64,000 nt of DNA from JACRCT01 sp049841135 (GTDB lineage Bacteria; Myxococcota; Myxococcia; Myxococcales; UBA5297), in NCBI GenBank assembly GCA_049841135.1, contig JASGHK010000005.1:992001-1056000 (forward strand). Reading direction: 5' to 3'. The notes beneath the pieces were generated by a model that saw only the letters and a list, made by a program, of their open reading frames with translations, had not been told where the DNA came from and made no database searches. Numbering within the stretch: position 1 is the stretch's first letter; each line of letters begins with the position of its first letter. Made by a program: the position numbers and the translations under genes. Positions 34,417 through 44,153 of this stretch are shown here, piece after piece.

Positions 34417-34526
34417 GGCAGAGGAGAAGAACACATGCAGCGTCCTGGGCGCCAAGGCGAAGGATTGGGACGCCACCTCCACGCCGGGGGCCACCTCGCG
34501 GAATTGAGGATCTGCGGCGCGCTGGT

Positions 34527-34663
34527 TGGTGCGGGCCCGGCTTCCACGCCGGGGGCAACCTCACGGAACTCAGGACCTGAGGCGCGCTCGTTGGGGTCGA
34601 CAGTGCGCCACCGATACACGGGGTCGCTAAGATGCCCCGGGCGTGGAAGCCCGGCCCGCACCC
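34527..34663. repeat. Long inverted repeat between divergent lipoprotein genes
   Basis: Arms 34527-34559 and 34631-34663 are nearly perfect reverse complements over about 33 bp, separated by about 71 bp. Within the same region a 50-60-bp direct repeat (34479-34536 and 34544-34594, core CCACGCCGGGGGC) is also present. It lies between the flavodoxin and patatin lipoprotein starts, so it could form a cruciform or be a repeat element. No transposase is near. Confidence 0.7.
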
Positions 34664-34696
34664 TGGAAGCCCGGCCCGCACCCTGGAAGCCCGGCA
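34643..34696 (+). repeat. Tandem 20-bp repeat ahead of patatin lipoprotein
   Basis: Two and a half copies of a 20-bp unit (TGGAAGCCCGGCCCGCACCC) lie just upstream of the start codon. The last copy is changed. Whether it is part of the leader RNA or a binding site cannot be told. The units overlap the right arm of the long inverted repeat. Confidence 0.8.
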
Positions 34697-34715
34697 CTAC
34701 CCGGAGGAGCCCCGA

Positions 34716-36527
34716 ATGCCCGCCTCGACTCGACTCGTGTCACTCGCCGCCTGCCTCGCGCTGCCCTTGGCCGGGTGCAGCTTCGCGCGCACGCCCTACC
34801 TGCTCGAGCAGATGAACTCGGGGATGGGCGGCACGCCGCCGCCGCCCCCGCCCGCCGCCGAGCGGATCGCCGACGACGTACGCACCCACCTGGTGGACGG
34901 CTACTTCGACCTGCCGGCGGTCTCGGGCTGGATGACCAGCGCCGCCGCCGACCCCAAGCCGTTGCTCGACGAGCTCATCTGCCTGCGCGCGAACCCCGCC
35001 GACACCGGCCCCTGCTTCGAGACGTTCGCCGGCGCGGCCGTGGCGGCCTGGAGCCTGCCCGCGGTGCCCGCCAGCGGCGGGGTCATGCCGCCGATCGCCG
35101 ACCCGGCCTCGCTGCGCGAGGTCGACGCCGAGCGCTTCCTCGCCAACGCCCGCTGGATCGCCTCGTCACTGCAGATCCTGGAGAACGCGATGGGCCGCCT
35201 GCTCACCGACGACGAGCTGAAGACGGGCATCAAGGGCGGCGTGCAGTTGGCCACGGACTACCTGGCGGCGCGCAAGTGGAGCCGCAGCGTGGAGCGGCCG
35301 ACCACCGCCATCGTCATGAGCGGCGGGTCGGCCAACGGCGCCTTCACCGCCGGGTTCGTCTGGCGGCTGATGCAGGTGCTGCGCTCCTGCCATCAGGCCC
35401 CGGGCGACGCCTGCCAGAGCTCGAAGATCGACCTCATCGCCGGCACCAGCACCGGCTCGCTGGTGGGCGTGATGGTCGACCTCTACAACTCGCCGGGCCG
35501 CGAGCTCGAGGCCGAGAAGCTGCTCGTCGACAACTACACCTGCTCGGTCGAGAAGGACCTGTACTGCCAGTACGACGAGTGGGACTGGAAGCTGGCCGAG
35601 AACCTGCGCGCGCTGATGCGCTTCGACGGCATCGAGCAGAAGCTGCAGCAGTACCTGCCGGGCCTCGACCAGAACCACAGCGAGCTGGTCACCGTCGCCG
35701 TGGACTACTCCACGAGCGCCATCCTCGGGCTGAGCGACCAGGACCCGCTGGACCGCGCCACCGGCGACGACCGCGTGCAGGAGGTGCTGGCCTCCATCGT
35801 CGAGCCGGTCATGGCCGAGCCGGTCGACTACGTGATGCGCAACGGGAAGAAGGTCCCCGGGACGTACATCGACGGCGGCATCCGCTCGGGCCTGCCGCTG
35901 CTCCAGGCCGTCTGGCGCGGGGCCGAGCGCGCGCTGGTCATCAACACCAACAGCATCGACCTGGGCCCCACCTCCGGCCTCACCTCGGCGCTGCCCATCC
36001 TGCTGCGCACCGTGGACCTGGCCACCGGCCAGAACGTGGTCGCCGAGCCGCAGTCGGCGGAGTTCGAGGCGGCGGGGCGGCGGTTCGCGGAGTACGGCGT
36101 GTGCCAGGCCCGCCTGGCGGACGCCAAGGTGACCAACCCCCATCCGTTCTGCGAGCGGACCGACCTGTGGCCGACCGGCGCGGCCCCGGTGGTCAAGGCC
36201 GTCATCGGGCCGGGCTACTTCAAGGAGATCGCCAACACCTGGAAGAGCGTGTGGATTGACCGGCCCGAGAACGGCCCGCCCGGCGCCATCGGCTACCGGT
36301 TCGACCCCGAGCAGATGCGCCCCCTCTTCAAGGAAGGTGCGCGCGTCTTCCAGCGGCGCTGCCAGGAGACGCTGTCGCTCTTCAGCGTGCCCAAGGACGT
36401 CCGCGCCGCCGACTACGCCTGTGCGATGAGCGAGGACGTGGCCGCCGACAACGCGGAGAAGGCCTTCAAGCCGCTCAAGGACTGCAACCCCGGCGACCAC
36501 ACCATCCCCATCTGCAAGAAGAAGTGA
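34716..36527 (+). CDS. Patatin-like lipoprotein
   Basis: A 603-residue protein. ATG 34716 follows GGAGGAG. Lipobox L-A-G-C (Cys21). After a Pro-rich spacer and about 130 residues of helical domain, the patatin core appears: oxyanion G-G-S-A-N-G (203-208), nucleophile G-T-S-T-G (Ser245) and catalytic Asp in D-G-G (about 386). The C-terminal domain has several Cys. This would be an outer-membrane or periplasmic phospholipase/lipid acyl hydrolase. It is oriented opposite to the flavodoxin lipoprotein. Secretion and lysine-rich tail (K-K-K) are visible. It is the second patatin in the window; the two differ in length and compartment. Confidence 0.85.
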   Translation: MPASTRLVSLAACLALPLAGCSFARTPYLLEQMNSGMGGTPPPPPPAAERIADDVRTHLVDGYFDLPAVSGWMTSAAADPKPLLDELICLRANPADTGPCFETFAGAAVAAWSLPAVPASGGVMPPIADPASLREVDAERFLANARWIASSLQILENAMGRLLTDDELKTGIKGGVQLATDYLAARKWSRSVERPTTAIVMSGGSANGAFTAGFVWRLMQVLRSCHQAPGDACQSSKIDLIAGTSTGSLVGVMVDLYNSPGRELEAEKLLVDNYTCSVEKDLYCQYDEWDWKLAENLRALMRFDGIEQKLQQYLPGLDQNHSELVTVAVDYSTSAILGLSDQDPLDRATGDDRVQEVLASIVEPVMAEPVDYVMRNGKKVPGTYIDGGIRSGLPLLQAVWRGAERALVINTNSIDLGPTSGLTSALPILLRTVDLATGQNVVAEPQSAEFEAAGRRFAEYGVCQARLADAKVTNPHPFCERTDLWPTGAAPVVKAVIGPGYFKEIANTWKSVWIDRPENGPPGAIGYRFDPEQMRPLFKEGARVFQRRCQETLSLFSVPKDVRAADYACAMSEDVAADNAEKAFKPLKDCNPGDHTIPICKKK

Positions 36528-36584
36528 GCCGCAAGCGTCAGCGCGCGGGCCTCCTCCTGCCCTGAGCAGTGACCGCGGGGTGTC

Positions 36585-36612
36585 GAGTACGGACAAAGAT
36601 CTGTCCGTGCTC
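36585..36612. terminator. Stem-loop after the patatin lipoprotein gene
   Basis: Arms 36585-36595 and 36602-36612 pair over 11 bases (one G-T pair), loop AAGATC. It begins 57 bases after the stop codon and is followed by another 7-bp hairpin at 36675-36692. No T-run, so factor-independent termination is uncertain. The gene on the other side ends at 36802 convergently. Confidence 0.4.
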
Positions 36613-36674
36613 GGTGCGCCCGACGGCCGGTGAAGTCCTGTCCGACTTGGATTGGGGTGAGGAGAGGTGGACAG

Positions 36675-36692
36675 GCGGGCCTGGAGGCCCGC
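36675..36692. repeat. GC hairpin in intergenic region
   Basis: GCGGGCC-TGGA-GGCCCGC is a perfect 7-bp stem with a 4-base loop. It lies between the two convergent genes, about 80 bp before the second one's end. It may help termination of either transcript. Confidence 0.4.
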
Positions 36693-36801
36693 GGCCACCA
36701 CGGCCAAGCCGGTCATGTCACAAAGTAGCTGCCTATCTTTAGCGGGGTCGGTTCCTGAACCCGGCGCTGCGTTTCCCTCGAAGCGGTCCGCGGACCTTCA
36801 T

Positions 36802-37563
36802 CTAGTACTCGTGCAGGCTGCCGTTGCCGCTCTGGTGCTTGAGGTTCACGACCGCGTCGCCATAGACGTGCACCTCGCCGCTGCCGTCGATGGAGACATC
36901 GACCGCCCCGCCGTTGACGGTGGCGCTGATCGAGCCCGACCCCGAGAGAACGAGCGTCGCGTCCTGGGCGACGAGCTCCTTCGCAGCCACGGCGCCGGAT
37001 CCATCGGAGGCGACCGTCAAGGTGGCGGCGCTTCCTCGCAGGGCGACCGAACCCGAGCCGCTCTGCTTCACGCTCACGGTGTTGGCGCTGGTGGAGACCT
37101 CCACTTCGCCCGAGCCGTCGTCGTTGAGGGTGACGTTGCGCGCGGGGCCCTCGAAGGCGAGCTTGCCGGAGCCGTCGGCCGTGAGCACCAGGTCGTCGGT
37201 CCGCAGCATGCCCGCGGCCTTGAGCGAACCCGAGCCGCTCCGCCGCAGCTCGCGCAACTGGGGCATGGCGACGGTGATCACCGAACCTTCCGTGGTGCGC
37301 GAGACGGCCCGCTTCCACCCGATCCTGAGCGTCTCTCCCTCGACCAAGGCCTCGACGAGGTCCTGGAGGTTGGAGTCGACGGTCACCGTCACCGCGAACT
37401 GCTCCGACTCCTGCACGACGACCGGCAGCGTGATGGCGGACTCGACGATGCTGAAGCCCTGCAGCCCGCCGCGGGAGCGCGACACCAGCTCCCCGTTTCC
37501 GCCCTCGCAGCCCAAGCCCCACAGGACGAGGGAGAGGAGGGCGAGGGACTTGAGCGAGCGCAT
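36802..37563 (-). CDS. DUF2807 (head-GIN) lipoprotein
   Basis: A 253-residue protein from ATG 37563. Lipobox L-G-C (Cys19). The rest is a repeated beta pattern: G-S-G-S, D-G-S-G and N-G-S-type turns after each strand, typical of DUF2807 (putative auto-transporter adhesin head GIN, a right-handed beta solenoid). The family is found in many secreted or envelope proteins, and its function is unknown. The 424-bp region upstream separates it from a divergent PQQ-propeller gene. The mature protein should be outer-membrane anchored or periplasmic. Confidence 0.8.
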   Translation of the reverse strand: MRSLKSLALLSLVLWGLGCEGGNGELVSRSRGGLQGFSIVESAITLPVVVQESEQFAVTVTVDSNLQDLVEALVEGETLRIGWKRAVSRTTEGSVITVAMPQLRELRRSGSGSLKAAGMLRTDDLVLTADGSGKLAFEGPARNVTLNDDGSGEVEVSTSANTVSVKQSGSGSVALRGSAATLTVASDGSGAVAAKELVAQDATLVLSGSGSISATVNGGAVDVSIDGSGEVHVYGDAVVNLKHQSGNGSLHEY

Positions 37564-37987
37564 CGGAGTTCCTTTCGGTCGTCGAGCGAAACCGCGGCGG
37601 CAGCGGAGTGTGATCCGGCGACGTTCCGGTCGTGGAGTGATCGCCCCTCGTGATACCGGGCGCCGGAGGAGAACCAACGCCGAGCAACGGGCGGACAGTA
37701 CCAGGAAAGGCGGCGGGGAGCCCTCCGGCCCCTTCGACCCTGCAACGCTCCGGCGCAGCCCCTGTCGCCGGGCCCGCTGGACCCGCGGTAGCCCTGCGGG
37801 TGCGAGGAACGAAACGGGCGAACCCTGGAATCCGGAGTAGCCCCGCGAGGCCCCAATGCCATGGGCTTCTGACCTTGGGGCAGCTCCCTCGCAGGGCAAT
37901 TACGCTTCCAGCCCCCTTGTCCCTCCCTCAGTACCGCGGCGCAGATGCCGCCCGGGCTGTCATGTGTCCCCAACGGAGGGAGAGAAC
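37564..37987. other. Divergent intergenic region without a gene
   Basis: Between the DUF2807 (minus) and PQQ-propeller (plus) genes. I see no supported gene. Near 37780-37802 an ACCCGC / GCGGGT pair could form a small hairpin. Promoters for both genes are expected here; no unusual repeats. Confidence 0.3.
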
Positions 37988-40051
37988 ATGAGCGCAACGA
38001 GGAAGTCGCCGGGTCGTCTCCTGGTGGCTGTCGTCTTCCTGGCCCTGCCGGCGTTCGCCGCCAGGGCGCCCGGCGTGAACCTCTCGCCCGGGACCGGCGT
38101 CCCGGGCGCCAGCGTGACGGTGAAGGGCTCGGGCTTCGCCAGCACCGAGATGGTGGACGTCACCTTCGACGGGACCCTGGCGGGGCAGCCCAGGACCAGC
38201 AAGACGGGCGCCTTCACCGTCGGCATCACGGTGCCGAAGCTGCTGACGCCGGGCATCTATCCCGTCCGCGCCACCGGGAGGACGAGCGGCCTGACGGCCC
38301 AGGCGGCGTTCACCGTCAAGGATCCCACCAGCATCACGCTCAGCCCCACCGCCGGCCCGACCGGAACGTCGGTGAGCGTGACCGGCACGCTCTTCGGCAA
38401 CAAGGAGTCGGTCAACATCCTCTTCGACGCCACCCCCGTGGCGATCGCCACGGCGACCTCCACCGGCAGCTTCGTCCAGAGCTTCATCGTGGCCGCCGAT
38501 GCCGCCGAAGGAACCCACACGGTCACGGCCGTGGGAGTTCAGACGGCGCGCACCGCCCAGGCCGTCTTCCAGGTCACGGCGCCGGCCGAGCCTGCCCTCT
38601 CTGCCAGCATCAGCTCCGGTCCGCCCACCGGGCAGGTCGGGCTGTTCGGCACGGCGTTCGGCAAGAACGAGCTGGTGGACATCTACTTCGACACCGTCGA
38701 CGTGGTGCTGGGGTCGACCAGCGCCAGCGGCGAGTTCTTCCAGAGCCTCTTCGTCCCGGCCAACGCCGCGCCAGGCGACCACTGGATCACCGCGGTGGGC
38801 CGCAGCAGCGGCCGTTCGGCCCAGGCCTTCTTCCAGGTCCAGACCGACTGGCCCCAGTACCAGTTCGGACTGCGCCACAGCGGCTACAACGCCTTCGAGA
38901 ACGTGCTCAACCCGACGAGCGTCGTCGGTCTGGGCCAGGCCCGGACCTTCGCCACGGGCGCCTTCCTCTTCGCCTCCCCGGCAGTGGTCAACGGGGTGGT
39001 CTTCTTCGGTGAGAGCCTGGGCGGCAGCAGGCTGTGGGCCCTGGACGCCGCCAGCAACCTGCCGCTCTGGGCGACCGACCTGGGCACGGAGATCAACTCG
39101 TCCGCGGCGGTGGTGGACGGGACGGTCTACGTCGGCGCGGACGGCCTGTACGCCCTGGACGCCGCCTCCGGCAACGTCCTCTGGTCCTTCCCCATCAGCG
39201 CGGGCGTGGTCTCCTCGCCGGCGGTGTACCAGGGGATCGTCTACTTCGGCGCGCTCGACCACAACTTCTACGCCTTGGACGCGAGCACGGGCAGCCCGGT
39301 GTGGGCCGCCGGCACCGGGGGCGCCATCCGCTCCTCTCCGGCGATCGCCAACGGGGTCGTCTACTTCGGGTCGGAGGACCACAACCTGTATGCCTACGAC
39401 GCCAGCAGCGGCAACCAGCGGTGGCACCTCACCCTGGGCGGGAGCATCAGCCTCTCCTCCCCGGCGGTGGCCAACGGCGTGGTCTACGTCGGCGCGCTCA
39501 ACACCAACTTCTATGCCGTGAATGCCACCAACGGGCTCCACATCTGGGACGTCGACACTCCGAGCTTCATCGACTCCTCCCCGGCCGTGGCCAACGGGCT
39601 CGTCTACATCGGTTCGGGGGACGGGGTCGTCCGGGCCTATGACGCCGCCCGGGGCGCCCTCATCTGGTCCGCGGCCACCGAGGCGGCCATCGACTCCGGA
39701 GTGACGGTGGCCAACGGCGTCGTCTACGTGACCAGCGCCGATTCCAAGGTCTATGCCTTCAACGCCGTCACCGGCGCCTTCCTCTGGTCCGCCGCCACCG
39801 GAAACAGCCTCTTCTCCTCCCCGGTCGTGGTGAACGGCAATGTCTACCTGTGCTCTGGGGACGGCAGGCTCTACACGTACGACCTGCCCGCCAGCACCGT
39901 GGCGATCTCCGCCGCCTCCAGGCTCGCCGCGGCCGCCCCCACCACCTCCGGGACGACGTCCGGCCCGCTGCTGCCCGCCTTGTCCAGTCCGCCCAAGGCG
40001 GCCGATCTGACGCCCGACTACAGCCTGAAGCCTCAGGACTCCGGCTCCTGA
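37988..40051 (+). CDS. Secreted IPT/TIG-like and PQQ-type beta-propeller protein
   Basis: A 687-residue protein. ATG 37988 with GGAGG upstream, signal peptide ending about residue 24. Residues 25-285 hold three IPT/TIG-like Ig repeats, each with P-G/T-x-x-V-x-G-x-x-F and x-F-x-V at the end. From about residue 300 there is a PQQ-type propeller with at least six blades carrying V-V-Y-F/V-G and L-Y/F-A-L/V-D-A-x-x-G-x-x-x-W, the PQQ-enzyme-repeat consensus. The tail is Ala/Ser/Thr-rich and disordered. No PQQ-binding Cys pair or catalytic Asp is apparent, so a binding or structural role is likelier than dehydrogenase activity. Followed by a stem-loop. Confidence 0.8.
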   Translation: MSATRKSPGRLLVAVVFLALPAFAARAPGVNLSPGTGVPGASVTVKGSGFASTEMVDVTFDGTLAGQPRTSKTGAFTVGITVPKLLTPGIYPVRATGRTSGLTAQAAFTVKDPTSITLSPTAGPTGTSVSVTGTLFGNKESVNILFDATPVAIATATSTGSFVQSFIVAADAAEGTHTVTAVGVQTARTAQAVFQVTAPAEPALSASISSGPPTGQVGLFGTAFGKNELVDIYFDTVDVVLGSTSASGEFFQSLFVPANAAPGDHWITAVGRSSGRSAQAFFQVQTDWPQYQFGLRHSGYNAFENVLNPTSVVGLGQARTFATGAFLFASPAVVNGVVFFGESLGGSRLWALDAASNLPLWATDLGTEINSSAAVVDGTVYVGADGLYALDAASGNVLWSFPISAGVVSSPAVYQGIVYFGALDHNFYALDASTGSPVWAAGTGGAIRSSPAIANGVVYFGSEDHNLYAYDASSGNQRWHLTLGGSISLSSPAVANGVVYVGALNTNFYAVNATNGLHIWDVDTPSFIDSSPAVANGLVYIGSGDGVVRAYDAARGALIWSAATEAAIDSGVTVANGVVYVTSADSKVYAFNAVTGAFLWSAATGNSLFSSPVVVNGNVYLCSGDGRLYTYDLPASTVAISAASRLAAAAPTTSGTTSGPLLPALSSPPKAADLTPDYSLKPQDSGS

Positions 40052-40111
40052 AGCGTCGAGCCTCGCCCGGGCCATTCTTCCGGTAGATCGGGCCAGGCGA
40101 TCGCTGGGCCG

Positions 40112-40145
40112 AAGAGGCGGGAGCGGGAGCTCGCTCCCGCCTCTT
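40112..40145. terminator. 14-bp hairpin after PQQ-propeller gene
   Basis: AAGAGGCGGGAGCG (40112-40125) pairs perfectly with 40132-40145, loop GGAGCT. It lies 61 bases after the stop. Its A and T ends give a partial T-tract to both directions. It is the strongest hairpin in this part of the window and a likely terminator. Confidence 0.65.
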
Positions 40146-40249
40146 CCCCCGTGAGTGCGAGCGCGTCCTCGAGAGCCGAGGGCCGCGGTAGAACCGCGAG
40201 CCTTGCGCAGATACCGACTTGGGGTGAACCGGCGGATAATGCGCCGGCC

Positions 40250-43112
40250 ATGCGCCCACCTGCCTGCCTCCTCGTCGCTTCCAGCGTCGCCGCTGCCTTC
40301 CTGGGGTCGTGCTCCTGCTCGTGCTCGAACCCGCCTGCTCCGCCCTGTACATCTCCTGAGTGCCAGCGCGAGCTGGTCTGCGACGACGGGATCGACTCGG
40401 ACGGCGACGGGGAGACCGACTGCGCCGACGCCGACTGCGCGGGGGAAGCCTGTGGCCCCGAGCTGCCGTGCGCGCTCAAGGTCTGCGAAGGCCGGACATG
40501 CGTGGCTCAATTCCTCTCCAAGGTCTGCCGGCCGAGCAAGGGACCCTGCGACAGCGAGGAGTGGTGCGATTCTCGGACGAACGAGTGCCCGCCGGACGAG
40601 CTGAAGGAAAGGGGCGCGAGTTGCGGCGCCCCCGGGGCTTGCGAAGCCAGCCCACACTGTGACGGGCTCCGCCCGGACTGCCCACCTGCCAGCTATCAGC
40701 CGCAGGGGATGGTCTGCCGGCCCGCCCAGGGCGAGTGCGACGTCGCCGAGGTGTGCACCGGCGTCGATGCCGATTGCCCGCCCAAAGCGCTGGCGCCGCA
40801 GGGGACGGTCTGCCGGCCCGCCCAGGGCGAGTGCGACGTCGTCGAGGTGTGCACCGGCGCCGACGTCGACTGTCCGCCCGACGCGCTGGTACCGATGGGG
40901 ACGCTGTGCCGCCTCGCCGCGGAGGTGTGCGACGCGGACGAGTTCTGCGACGGCGACTCCGCTGTCTGCCCGCCCGACCGGGTCGCGCTCGCAGGGCTTC
41001 CGTGCCGACCCGCTTGGGGTCCCTGCGACGAGCCGGACTACTGCGATGGCAAGTTCTCTTACTGCAGCCGCGACGCGCGCAAGCTTCCGGGGACCGTCTG
41101 CCGGCCCGCCGCCAGGCCATGCGATGCCCCTGAGGTCTGCAGCGGAACCGACATCGCGTGCCCGCCCGAAGAGATCTCCGTGGCTGTCGCGGGCACCGTC
41201 TGCCGCGACCCGGCTTCGCCCTGTGACACCCCCGAGGTCTGCGACGGAGCCACCCTCGACTGCCCACCCGCCGCGGCCAGCCCCGCGCCGGCCGGCACGG
41301 TCTGCCGTGCCAAGGCCGGAAGCTGCGACGTCGCGGACGTCTGCGATGGCGCCTCCTTGGAGTGCGGAGCCGACGTCGTGCTTCCCGCCTTGACGGCCTG
41401 CGGCGGCTCCCAGACGTGCACGGGCCACGCCGGTCGGTGCCCATCCTGGCGGCAGGAGAGCCCGCTGCCCGCTGGCGACTGGTACGCGCTGGTGGCGAAC
41501 GCGCCGAACGATGTCTGGGTGGGCGGCGCTCCCGGGGCGACGGCGCATTGGAACGGGGCTGCGTGGACGCATCTGCCGCCGGCCTTCGCAGGCCCCTGCG
41601 AGGTCGTGAGCGTGACTTCAGTCTGGGCCAGCGCGCCCGACGACCTGTGGGCTGTGGGGAACGGCTACCTCATCCGCTGGGATGGGGCGAGATGGGAGCT
41701 GCCGATGGCCGACTCTCAGTTCAGCGCCGTCTGGGGCACCGGGAGCGACGAGGTCTGGGCCGTGGGCTGGGTCCTCGCGCATTGGAACGGGCAGGTCTGG
41801 TCGCTCCAGACCCCTTGCTTCTCCACGGCAGCGGTCTGGGGCACCGCCCGCGACAACGTCTGGGCCGTCGGTGACGAGCTCTTGCACTGGAACGGCAAGG
41901 CTTGGACGTCCGTCAGCTATCCCGAAGGGCCGTCCTCGTACAGCGCGGTCTTCGGCACCGGGCCCGCGGACGTCTGGTTCGGCGGGGCGAATGGAGAGCT
42001 CGTGCACTTCGACGGCGCCACGTTGAGCACCGTGGCCAGCGCGAGCGGGGCCATCGCCGATCTCTGGACGGCGCCGGGCGCCGAGGTGTTCGTCACGACA
42101 AGCGCTGGAGCCTTGGAGGCGGTGGACCGCACGGGAACCCACTGGCGCACCGTGTTGGCGCCGCTCGGGATGCTCCGCGCGGTCGATGGGACGTCGGTGG
42201 GCGACCTCTGGACCGCCGGCGAAGGGCTCCCGCTGCACTGGGACGGCGCGGCCTGGAAGGAGCGCGGAGCGGGGACGACGCACGACGTGCTGGACCTCGC
42301 GGTCGCTCCGGACTCGTCGGTGGTGTGGGCCTCCACCACGACCGAGGTCCTGAAGGGGACGCGCCAGGGCGACTGGTCGCAGCGCCTGGACCTCCCGCCG
42401 TGGCTCGTCTCGGTGAACCGCCTCTGGACCTCGGGCGCCCAGGACCTCTGGGTCTCCGGCTCCGTCCAGATCTCCGGGGCGTATACGCCGGTGCTCGCGC
42501 ACTGGAACGGGACCGCGTGGGCGGGCGTCTCCCCGACCAACACGCCGACCGCCTTCGCGGGCCTCTCGTCCACGGACGTTTGGATGGTCGGCCTCGAAGG
42601 CACGGCGACGCGATGGAACGGGAGCACCTGGCAGCCGGTCGAGACCTACACCACGAAGGATCTCTACGCGGTAGCGATGGGGGCGAGCGACGACGTGTGG
42701 GTCGGGACCAAGGGCGCGACGTTCATGCACTGGAACGGCAGCCAGTGGTCATCGACCGAAAGCGCCGGCGGCGGCGACGTCGTGGCCATGGCGGCCGCGC
42801 CGGGCAAGGTCTGGGCGCTGCAGCAGCTGGACCCGAAGAACACGGCGCTCGTCACCTGGGACGGCACGCAGCTGACCGAGGTGGCGCGGGTGCCCAAGCA
42901 CCTGAAGGCGCTCTGGCGCAGGGCCGACAGCGACGTGTGGGCGTTCGGATCCCTCGACAACGGCAAGGGTGCGGCACTGCGCTGGGACGGGACGTCCTGG
43001 ACGGTTGTCTCGCTTGCCGCGGCCGGGGAAGCTGAAGGCCGCCACCGGCAACGCGGAGGGCGAGATCTGGGCCGGCGGGCGCGAGGGGCTGATCTTCCAC
43101 CTCGCGCCCTGA
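40250..43112 (+). CDS. Lipoprotein with disintegrin-like Cys repeats and W-N-G propeller repeats (one frameshift)
   Basis: About 954 residues after repairing a +1/-2 shift at 43014-43018. ATG 40250, lipobox about Cys18 (L-G-S-C). Residues about 45-385 contain roughly eight Cys repeats of the type V-C-R-P-A-x-G-x-C-D-x-x-E-V-C-x-G-x-x-x-x-C-P-P, which resemble the disintegrin domain of ADAM/snake-venom proteins (C-R-x-x-x-x-x-C-D-x-x-E-x-C). Residues about 404-954 show at least nine W-N-G/W-D-G-x-x-W repeats with D-V-W or D-L-W partners, a beta-propeller. It would be surface exposed and a good candidate for adhesion. Integrin binding is not claimed. Confidence 0.75.
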
Positions 43113-43190
43113 GCGGGCGCTGCCGCGATGCGCAGGCCGGTCCTTCACCGACGACACCGACCGCGCGAGTCTCGAGCGTCTCGAGCGACT

Positions 43191-43209
43191 CCTGAGCAGG
43201 TGGCTCAGG
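43191..43209. terminator. Hairpin over the end of the SDR gene
   Basis: CCTGAGC (43191-43197) pairs with GCTCAGG (43203-43209), 5-base loop. It overlaps the SDR stop codon (43205-43207) and lies 78 bases after the convergent lipoprotein stop, in a position for two-way termination. No T-run. Confidence 0.3.
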
Positions 43210-44101
43210 CCGCCGCGGCGCCGACCTGGTCCAGCAGCGCGAGGCTCTCGTCGACGACCCGGCGCCCGAGCTCGGGAGAACGTGCCTCCGGCCAGACTCG
43301 CGTGGAGGGCCGCGCGGTGAAGTCGTAGACCTCTCCCGACTCGAGGGGCAGCTCGAGCAGGAGCCGGCGGGCTGCCGCGGCGGAGCGCGCCGGGCTGCTG
43401 GCGTCGTCCAGCAGCGGGACGAGCCAGGGGAGCACCGCGCGCCAGGCGAAGCGCAGGTACCAGGGGTTCGCACGGGCCAGCCCCGTGCCGGGCATCATGC
43501 CGGGGTCGAGCGTGGCGAAGGCGACCTTGGGGTGCCTGCGCGCCAGCTCCATCGCCGCCACCATCGACACGAGCTTGCTCGTCGCGTAGCGGTCCTTTCC
43601 CCGCTGGGCGTCGCTGGCCGCGTCCATCTCTCCGCGGGCGAGCGCCGCGATGGAGCTCCAGCGGCCCCCGCGGAAGCCGGCGAGGCGCGCGAACCGGTGA
43701 TTCGGGTTGTGCGTCCCGCTGCCGATGCCGAGGACGCGTCCGCCCTCGAGCCTGGGCAGCAGGCCGAGCGTGAGCTGGAGCGGACCGAGGTGGTTGACGG
43801 CCAGGGTGGTCTCGACGCCGTGCTCGGTGAGCTGGGTGGGGCCCAGGAGCTGCACCCCGGCGTTGTTCACCAGCGCGAACAAGGGCGTGGTCCAGGTGGA
43901 GGTGAACCGGCGGATCGAGGAGACCGAGGCCACGTCCAGCTCGACCACCTTCGGCTCCCGGCGCAGCGTCGCCGCCACGCGCCGCGCCGCGTCGAGGTTG
44001 CGCACCCCGAGCACCAGCTCGACGTCGTCGACCGCGTCCAGGGCTCGCGCCAGAGCCAGGCCGAGGCCGCTGGTGGCGCCGGTGATGAGGATCGTTCGCA
44101 T
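43205..44101 (-). CDS. Short-chain dehydrogenase/reductase (SDR)
   Basis: A 298-residue protein. ATG 44101. The nucleotide fold starts I-L-I-T-G-A-T-S-G-L-G (TGxxxGxG), with N-N-A-G and the catalytic Y-A-T-S-K (Tyr/Lys) in place. A conserved Ser is in G-I-G-S-G. It is an NAD(P)-dependent oxidoreductase; the sequence type is like retinol-dehydrogenase/WW-domain SDRs. It faces a divergent TetR gene with a 52-bp gap, so the regulator probably controls it. The substrate is unknown. Confidence 0.85.
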   Translation of the reverse strand: MRTILITGATSGLGLALARALDAVDDVELVLGVRNLDAARRVAATLRREPKVVELDVASVSSIRRFTSTWTTPLFALVNNAGVQLLGPTQLTEHGVETTLAVNHLGPLQLTLGLLPRLEGGRVLGIGSGTHNPNHRFARLAGFRGGRWSSIAALARGEMDAASDAQRGKDRYATSKLVSMVAAMELARRHPKVAFATLDPGMMPGTGLARANPWYLRFAWRAVLPWLVPLLDDASSPARSAAAARRLLLELPLESGEVYDFTARPSTRVWPEARSPELGRRVVDESLALLDQVGAAAA

Positions 44102-44153
44102 GGGGTTGGTCCAGGGTCTTGCGGGAGGGGGCCGCGAGCTGCATGCTGAGAAT

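Noticed and set aside
34643..34696. The 20-bp tandem repeat as a CRISPR array
   Set aside because: No spacers between units and only 2.5 copies.
37928..41572. A 1,214-codon minus-strand frame opposite the PQQ and disintegrin genes
   Set aside because: It spans two clear plus-strand genes and their gap, with low-complexity composition, so it is a shadow.
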